Shown here one piece after another: positions 5,391 through 9,463 of a stretch of DNA of 9,463 nt (positions are counted from its first letter, which is position 1; the number at the start of each line of letters is the position of its first letter). This DNA is from Pyrinomonadaceae bacterium (GTDB lineage: Bacteria > Acidobacteriota > Blastocatellia > Pyrinomonadales > Pyrinomonadaceae): positions 1 to 9,463 of the forward strand of contig JAICQI010000179.1 of NCBI GenBank assembly GCA_025937955.1, given 5' to 3'. A program made the position numbers and the translations under genes. The notes below the pieces were generated by a model. It had not been told where the DNA came from and made no database searches. It was given only the letters and a program-made list of their open reading frames with translations.

Positions 5391-5437
5391 AGTTGAGGTT
5401 GGCGTGGTTGAGGATGCTTAAAGCAAGCCACCACGCC
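5391..5437 (-). promoter_or_regulatory. Inverted and direct repeats in the leader of the KA-tailed gene
   Basis: GGCGTGGT (5401-5408) and ACCACGCC (5430-5437) form a perfect 8-bp inverted repeat with a 21-nt gap. GTTGAGG also occurs twice (5392-5398 and 5407-5413), 15 bp apart. They lie 18-63 bp before ATG 5374. They could be an mRNA hairpin or an operator; no clear promoter could be placed. Confidence 0.35.
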
Positions 5438-5522
5438 GCATAAAAGCACTACTAGTTATGATCATCTCTGGTCATTTCGTGTCGCAGTAAGAGGAGTCTA
5501 CCCTCCGCACCTCGCAAATTCC

Positions 5523-5539
5523 ACCCATGGGCCACGGGT
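5523..5539. promoter_or_regulatory. 17-bp dyad, candidate operator upstream of the globin gene
   Basis: ACCCaTGGgCCAcGGGT is a symmetric imperfect palindrome of the form ACCC-n-TGG-n-CCA-n-GGGT, 14 of 17 positions symmetric with the odd ones spaced regularly. It lies in the divergent region between the KA-tailed gene (-) and the globin (+), about 104 bp before the globin start. The form is typical of a homodimeric regulator site; which regulator is unknown. Confidence 0.4.
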
Positions 5540-5642
5540 AGTATTTTGCTTTTTAAAGCCCGGTGATGAGCCAAATCGCGAATGATTTACGCCTTAATAA
5601 ACGAGCCGTTGAGTGGGCGGACTAAATCAGGAGGATGTCATC

Positions 5643-6098
5643 ATGAACAATGAACAGATCAAATTAGTGCAAGATAGCTTTAGGCAGGTCGCCCCGATCG
5701 CTGAGACCGCCGCCCAACTCTTCTACGCACGACTCTTCGAACTCGACCCGGATCTGGAATTGCTCTTTAAAGGAAATCTTAGCGAGCAAGGACGCAAACT
5801 AATGCAAATGCTCGGACTTGCGGTCAACAGTCTTGACCGGATGGAGCAACTTCTGCCAGTCGTCCGATCACTCGGCACACGACACGTCAGCTATGGGGTT
5901 CGCGACAAAGACTACGACACCGTGGGACAGGCGCTTCTGTGGACGCTGCGGAAAGGCTTGGGCGAAGCCTTCACACCTGACGTTGAAGAAGCCTGGACTA
6001 ACGTTTACGCCACGCTCGCATCCGCAATGCAAAGTGGGTCGGAAACGCCGGTTGGAGCGATTGCTGGGACGGGTGCTGCTGTCACGGTGCGGCCATGA
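5643..6098 (+). CDS. Single-domain globin (Vitreoscilla/flavohaemoglobin-type fold)
   Basis: A 151-residue haem-binding globin without a reductase domain. Key positions match Vitreoscilla haemoglobin: Tyr28 as B10 (LFYARLF), Phe42 as CD1 (LLFKG), Gln49 as the distal E7 residue (SEQGRKL), and His81 as the proximal F8 ligand (RHVSYGV). DYDTVGQALLWTLRKGLG and W118 follow in the G/H helices, so the haem pocket is intact. Tyr-B10/Gln-E7 pockets usually bind O2 tightly and can turn over NO with a separate reductase, so a role in O2 handling or NO detoxification is likely but inferred. Homologues are sometimes labelled hemin receptor. A Gly/Ala/Thr/Pro-rich tail (about 138-151) extends past the fold. 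AGGAGG (5629-5634) lies 8 nt before ATG 5643; the frame's earlier ATG at 5613 is rejected for lack of such a site. The gene appears to be monocistronic. Confidence 0.92.
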   Translation: MNNEQIKLVQDSFRQVAPIAETAAQLFYARLFELDPDLELLFKGNLSEQGRKLMQMLGLAVNSLDRMEQLLPVVRSLGTRHVSYGVRDKDYDTVGQALLWTLRKGLGEAFTPDVEEAWTNVYATLASAMQSGSETPVGAIAGTGAAVTVRP

Positions 6099-6225
6099 AG
6101 TAGTAGTTGCTGCCACTTGCAAACTGTTCGCAGAAGGCTTCTCTACTCAGAGTAGCTTTCCCGTTGTCCGCCAGCCACTCTGCCATGAGAAACAATCGGT
6201 TCAAAACGCGTGATGATTCGCTTCT

Positions 6226-7428
6226 TCATCGCTGAACGAAGTGGTATTGGATCACGCCGTCCACTTTTACAGGCTTGCCGGCGAGCAGTGTTGGTGAAAA
6301 AAGAGAATTCTTTGCGGCTTCAACGGCTGCGTCCATAAGCAAAGGATGACCGCCGATAGCAGTGGCGGCTATCACTTTCCCTTCTTTGTCAATCAGTACT
6401 CTCACCACCACTGTGCCTGAAGCGCGAGCCTTCCTTGCCTTAGCCGGATAAGTTGGCGTGACCAGCTTCAGTGCCCGCCCGTTTAAGATGTTGAGGGAGC
6501 CACTCGACTGGTAGCTGCTCGACTGGGAGCCACTCGACTGGTGCGGATATAGTTGTTCTTCGATTGCGAAGTCGGCACGAGCGCGAGCCTTGTCGCCTTT
6601 TGCGGAAAAAGCAAGACCTCGATTGTAGTGAGCGTTATTTAGTAACGGATCAAACTGGATGGCCTTATCGAAATCAGCAATGGCGCTGTCGAAATCAAGT
6701 TTATTTGCGTAAGCAACGCCTCGAAGGTTGTAGGCGCTGGCTCCTTCGGGATCTAATTCGATGGCTCTAGTGAAGTCTGCGATCGCACGGTCGTTGTCAT
6801 CTCGCTGAATATAAGTTCTGCCGCGATCGATGTAAGCAGCTCCAGCGCTAAAATTTTCGAACCACGGACGTGGATCGCGTTGGATGTCGCCGGGTGAGGG
6901 ATCTTTTTCTCTTTTGGAAGATACCTTGCTCTGCTCAATACCGGCACTTCTCCCAGCCTCTAATTGGATCGCCTTGTCGAAGTCGGCCAACGCGCGCGCC
7001 AAATCGCCTCTGTGGAAATGAAGGCGGCCCCGACGAATGTATGCGATGATTTTTTGCGGGTCCTGTTGTATGACCTGGTCGAAGTTGGCGAGCGCCATGT
7101 CATAATTTTTAAGTACAACATACGCTGCACCCTTCGCATAGAATTCGAAGTCGTCGCTTGGATTCTGTAGGAACGTTATCGCGTTCTCAGCATAGACCCT
7201 GGCTTCCTCTGTTTGTCCGTTGGCACTGCTCAACTCGCACATTACTGCGAAGTACATCCCCATCCTCGCGTTTGGGTCATACTCGTGGGCCTCGCGCGGT
7301 TTCTTCTGCGATTCGTTCGACTGATTCGAGGGTGCGCTAATTGTCGTCGACTGGGCCCTTTTAGTTGGGGGCAGGGCGAGGATAAGTAACGTGAATGCGG
7401 CTGTAGTCAAAACAATTCCGACTTGCAT
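6226..7428 (-). CDS. Exported TPR protein with TonB C-terminal domain
   Basis: A 400-residue protein with an N-terminal hydrophobic segment (residues 4-20; cleavable signal or anchor), a Ser/Asn/Gln/Lys/Pro-rich linker (27-50), and about six tetratricopeptide repeats. The clearest TPRs are 94-127, 128-159, 197-230, 231-264 and 265-298, with units such as DRAIADFTRAIELDPEGASA and DSAIADFDKAIQFDP. An insert (160-192) splits the array. A Ser/Gln spacer (297-311) leads to a TonB C-terminal domain (about 319-399: TPTYPAKARKARASGTVVV, IDKEGKVIAATAIGGHPLL, then VDGVIQYHFVQR). TonB_C domains contact outer-membrane receptors, while TPRs bind proteins; a periplasmic scaffold is likely, as this fusion is common in Acidobacteriota. 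It lacks the Pro-rich stalk of true TonB. AGGAG (7435-7439) is 6 nt before the ATG. It follows the membrane-protein gene by 48 bp, probably as one operon. Confidence 0.9.
   Translation of the reverse strand: MQVGIVLTTAAFTLLILALPPTKRAQSTTISAPSNQSNESQKKPREAHEYDPNARMGMYFAVMCELSSANGQTEEARVYAENAITFLQNPSDDFEFYAKGAAYVVLKNYDMALANFDQVIQQDPQKIIAYIRRGRLHFHRGDLARALADFDKAIQLEAGRSAGIEQSKVSSKREKDPSPGDIQRDPRPWFENFSAGAAYIDRGRTYIQRDDNDRAIADFTRAIELDPEGASAYNLRGVAYANKLDFDSAIADFDKAIQFDPLLNNAHYNRGLAFSAKGDKARARADFAIEEQLYPHQSSGSQSSSYQSSGSLNILNGRALKLVTPTYPAKARKARASGTVVVRVLIDKEGKVIAATAIGGHPLLMDAAVEAAKNSLFSPTLLAGKPVKVDGVIQYHFVQR
6497..6541. repeat. Three 15-bp tandem repeats inside the TPR-TonB gene
   Basis: GAGCCACTCGACTGG (6497-6511), TAGCTGCTCGACTGG (6512-6526) and GAGCCACTCGACTGG (6527-6541); the outer units are identical and the middle one differs at 4 bases. 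On the minus strand they encode QSSGS, QSSSY, QSSGS, the flexible spacer between the TPR array and the TonB_C domain. Being in phase (15 bp), copy-number changes would alter linker length without a frameshift. Confidence 0.9.
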
Positions 7429-7476
7429 ATTAAACTCCTGACTGGAATTCCATTCCGATTCTATTGCCAGCCATCG

Positions 7477-8223
7477 TCATTCGTGTGAAACGTGCTCCAA
7501 TGATCGTCGCCTCCCACTCCACCAGATCCAGAAGGCGGAGATTATAAGCAGACCGAAGGCAATTGGCCCGTGGGGCATGGTATGGCTGACTTGAAGCTCC
7601 CAGCCGAATGCCACCAGCAGAATCAGAGCCGGCCAAGGCACCCTCTCCGTGAGGAACAAAGCAATCGCAAGCAACAGCGCACTGGCGAATACTGCCCAGG
7701 AGCCTGTCAAACTGATGAAGGATCCGACCCCGCCAACCCACGCGTCAGTCCACGTTCGGTTCAAGACCTGTGCGACTCCCATAACTTGCTCTGGTGTCAA
7801 TTTTCCTTCGCGGGCGAGCTGCTCTGTTATCTCGATGGTTTTGCCAAGCCCTATGCCGCCAATTGAGTCCAGGGCTGTATAGTAGATAAGGAAAACGAAC
7901 GTTGCGACACGAGAGAGCCAGGCAAATATCGTTGCTGCCAAGCCTTCCGAAGAAGCAACCTTGTCTGCTAATAACCATAGACCAACCGCAACCAAGCCCA
8001 CCATTGGCGTCTGAATCATGTGAAGGGTAAACCACCATTGCGGCCCGAAATAGCCGAGAGCAGAAAACTGCGGGTTGTACGGCTCAGGTTTGTAGAGATA
8101 CTCGTACATGCCGGGGTTTTGAGTGAAGCCCGCCGGGTGAAACAACTCGATAGCAATCAGCACGGCTGGGGCGACGAGCAGGCAAAGCCACCAAAGCACC
8201 TTCTTCGGAGTATTGTTTGTCAT
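7477..8223 (-). CDS. Polytopic membrane protein, unknown family
   Basis: A 248-residue integral membrane protein with about six predicted transmembrane segments: 9-28, 64-86, 95-116, 164-191, 195-213 and 219-236. A polar loop (29-62) holds HPAGFTQNPGMYEYLYKPEP and is probably outside. A second loop (118-162) contains DSIGGIGLGKTI, then REGKLTPEQVMGVAQVL and TWTDAW. Histidines at H29, H68, H214 and H218 lie near membrane edges (LFHP, TLHMI, VSHTMPHGP), which could suit metal or haem binding, but that is speculation. The end is basic (SGRRRSLEHVSHE), consistent with a cytoplasmic C-terminus. GGAGGA (8227-8232) precedes ATG 8223 by only 3-4 nt, which is short but usable. The TPR-TonB_C gene follows 48 bp downstream on the same strand, so the two probably share an envelope process. 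I cannot name the family. Confidence 0.8.
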   Translation of the reverse strand: MTNNTPKKVLWWLCLLVAPAVLIAIELFHPAGFTQNPGMYEYLYKPEPYNPQFSALGYFGPQWWFTLHMIQTPMVGLVAVGLWLLADKVASSEGLAATIFAWLSRVATFVFLIYYTALDSIGGIGLGKTIEITEQLAREGKLTPEQVMGVAQVLNRTWTDAWVGGVGSFISLTGSWAVFASALLLAIALFLTERVPWPALILLVAFGWELQVSHTMPHGPIAFGLLIISAFWIWWSGRRRSLEHVSHE

Positions 8224-8433
8224 TAGTCCTCCAATCTCCTTCGGTCAGGGAAAGCTGCGAGTGTGGCAGCACACGACGATCGAGCCGAGGCTACTACAAA
8301 GCCATGTGGTGAGTTACCGCCGTAATCATCCGTGCTTGGACTGCTTAAAATCAAGTTTATTGCTGTAAACTCGAACTCTTTCATGGAGTGCAATCTGATA
8401 CGGAGTAAGAATCAAGCGTCTCACGCTCCAATG

Positions 8434-9435
8434 ATGAGATTCAAACATTTCTCACCGGCCGTTCTGATTGCCGTCATTGTCTGCGTTCAAGCATGCCAGC
8501 GGCCCACCTCCAGTAACTCATCACCTCAGCAGCGCCGTTCGCCTAATGTCTTCGACGCTTATCTAAACACAGACATCCCGCCAGCTGACGGTTTCGATTT
8601 TCCGGTGGGCGACGCCAACGCCAGAGGTCGATACAAGGACGCCGCGACCGGGATCGAATATGACGGCTGGCGCATCGCGACTCACTTCGCAGAAAACTAT
8701 GAGCTCGGCATTCACACAGGCGAGGACTGGAATGGTAACGGCGGCGGCAATACCGATCTGGGTCAGGACGTTCATGCAGTCGCGAATGGCCGCGTCACGT
8801 TTGCTCAAAACTGCGGCCGCTTGTGGGGCAATGTCATAACCATCGAACATCACTTCTACGAAAACCACGAGCACCGCAAGATCATTTCACTCTACGCTCA
8901 CCTTAACCAGATCAAGGTAAATGAAGGCGCCGTCGTGCAGCGCCGTCAGGTAATCGCAACTATCGGCCAGGATCCCGACAAACTCTTCGCAGCGCACCTG
9001 CACCTGGAGCTGCGTTGGGACGACAGCCTCTCGCCAACTTACTGGCCGTCGTCAAATGGCAAGAACGAAGCATGGGTGAAGGAACATTATGCCAAGCCCA
9101 GCGAGTTCATTAACGAGCACCGCAAACTCTTCGTGCCCCAGAAAGAAGCGAAGCTGATCGTCGTCGATCAGGAAAGTTACAAAGCGAGGTTCTATCATGG
9201 GGGTGTCTTGAATCAGGAGTACGACGTGAGTTTTGGTCAAGGCAAGGGTCAAAAGCTCGTCGAAGGAGACAACAAGACTCCGAAGGGTATGTACTTCGTG
9301 ATTAAAAAACATCGCGGCAATTTCGACGGACCATATGGTGCGTATTACGGTGGGCACTGGATCAAAATAAACTACCCAAACAAATACGACGCGGACCGGG
9401 GCGCAGCGCAACAGATGATCTCGCGACAGCAGTAA
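8434..9435 (+). CDS. M23 peptidase/L,D-transpeptidase lipoprotein, cut by a stop codon
   Basis: A 333-residue exported protein as read. MRFKHFSPAVLIAVIVCVQAC is a lipoprotein-like signal with the lipid Cys at 21 (VQAC is a permissive lipobox). A Ser/Pro/Gln linker follows. The M23 (LytM-type) endopeptidase domain, about 85-195, keeps its zinc ligands: H94 and D98 in HTGED, H188 and H190 in HLHLE, with YAHL at 154-157. It should cleave peptidoglycan cross-links. From about 239 a YkuD L,D-transpeptidase domain begins (KLIVVDQESYKARFY, then EGDNKTPKGMYFV and YYGGHWIKINYPNKYDADRG), but TAA at 9433-9435 cuts it before the catalytic HGC.R motif. The frame continues AAIKAAWEN to the window edge, family-like sequence, so the stop looks like a nonsense mutation or sequence error in a longer gene. 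The start is uncertain: ATG 8431/8434 fit the signal, yet no Shine-Dalgarno is near; the frame is open from GTG 8332. Confidence 0.85.
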   Translation: MRFKHFSPAVLIAVIVCVQACQRPTSSNSSPQQRRSPNVFDAYLNTDIPPADGFDFPVGDANARGRYKDAATGIEYDGWRIATHFAENYELGIHTGEDWNGNGGGNTDLGQDVHAVANGRVTFAQNCGRLWGNVITIEHHFYENHEHRKIISLYAHLNQIKVNEGAVVQRRQVIATIGQDPDKLFAAHLHLELRWDDSLSPTYWPSSNGKNEAWVKEHYAKPSEFINEHRKLFVPQKEAKLIVVDQESYKARFYHGGVLNQEYDVSFGQGKGQKLVEGDNKTPKGMYFVIKKHRGNFDGPYGAYYGGHWIKINYPNKYDADRGAAQQMISRQQ

Positions 9436-9463
9436 GCCGCCATTAAGGCTGCTTGGGAAAACC

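Noticed and set aside
6145..6165. CTACTC-A-GAGTAG palindrome after the globin gene as a terminator
   Set aside because: The stem is too short (5 bp) and is not followed by a T-run.
5818..6213. 131-codon open frame overlapping the globin gene
   Set aside because: It is a shadow of the globin in another frame, with no ribosome binding site and no protein-like features.
8224..8433. Promoter for the M23/YkuD gene around TTGGAC (8336-8341)
   Set aside because: No -10-like hexamer is found at an acceptable distance; the region holds no convincing site.
1..9463. CRISPR arrays, tRNA or rRNA genes, transposases, attachment sites
   Set aside because: No regularly spaced direct repeats of CRISPR length, no tRNA-like cloverleaf with TTCNANNC arms, no rRNA core sequence and no recombinase motif were seen.

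Overview
The window looks like a gene-sparse accessory stretch of a soil- or sediment-type Gram-negative chromosome, most plausibly Acidobacteriota (Blastocatellia/Pyrinomonadales-like). That assignment is an inference from protein style: a TPR protein ending in a TonB C-terminal domain, a secreted protein with carboxypeptidase-regulatory-like repeats, an M23 plus YkuD lipoprotein, and many small exported proteins. There is no rRNA, tRNA, CRISPR array, transposase or phage gene to fix it. Genes are mostly single or in pairs, with short intergenic regions (none above 300 bp).

Layout, left to right. Positions 1-81 carry a possible 3' end of an upstream gene, followed by a degenerate 8-bp tandem array (about 113-175). 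A small secreted six-cysteine protein (311-625, +) ends in a near-perfect terminator hairpin. A cytoplasmic BON/LysM protein of the Kbp/YgaU type (765-1262, +) is followed by a GC-rich hairpin and a consensus TATAAT that appears to drive a leaderless GNAT acetyltransferase (1314-1868, +). Facing it is the decayed C-terminal end of a berberine-bridge-type FAD oxidase (about 1875-2379, -) with two frameshifts. Then comes a very cysteine-rich exported peptide with two CX9C motifs (2455-2685, -) and its own extended -10 promoter, and a large exported protein with a TIMP/netrin-like N-terminal domain and three Ig-like repeats (2822-4318, -).

In the second half, a small unknown protein (4472-4693, +) and a lysine/alanine-tailed unknown protein (4817-5374, -) converge on a shared bidirectional terminator. 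A single-domain globin (5643-6098, +) is divergent from the latter, with a 17-bp dyad between them. A polytopic membrane protein (7477-8223, -) and a TPR-TonB_C protein (6226-7428, -) form a likely two-gene operon. The window ends in an M23 peptidase/L,D-transpeptidase lipoprotein (8434-9435, +) whose second domain is cut by a stop codon; the same frame stays open to the window edge.

The common thread is the cell envelope and export: about half of the intact genes encode exported or membrane proteins. I see no clear multi-gene defence or biosynthetic system. The most unusual items are the twin-CX9C peptide, the TIMP-like protein, the stop codon inside the L,D-transpeptidase domain, and the doubly frameshifted oxidase remnant.
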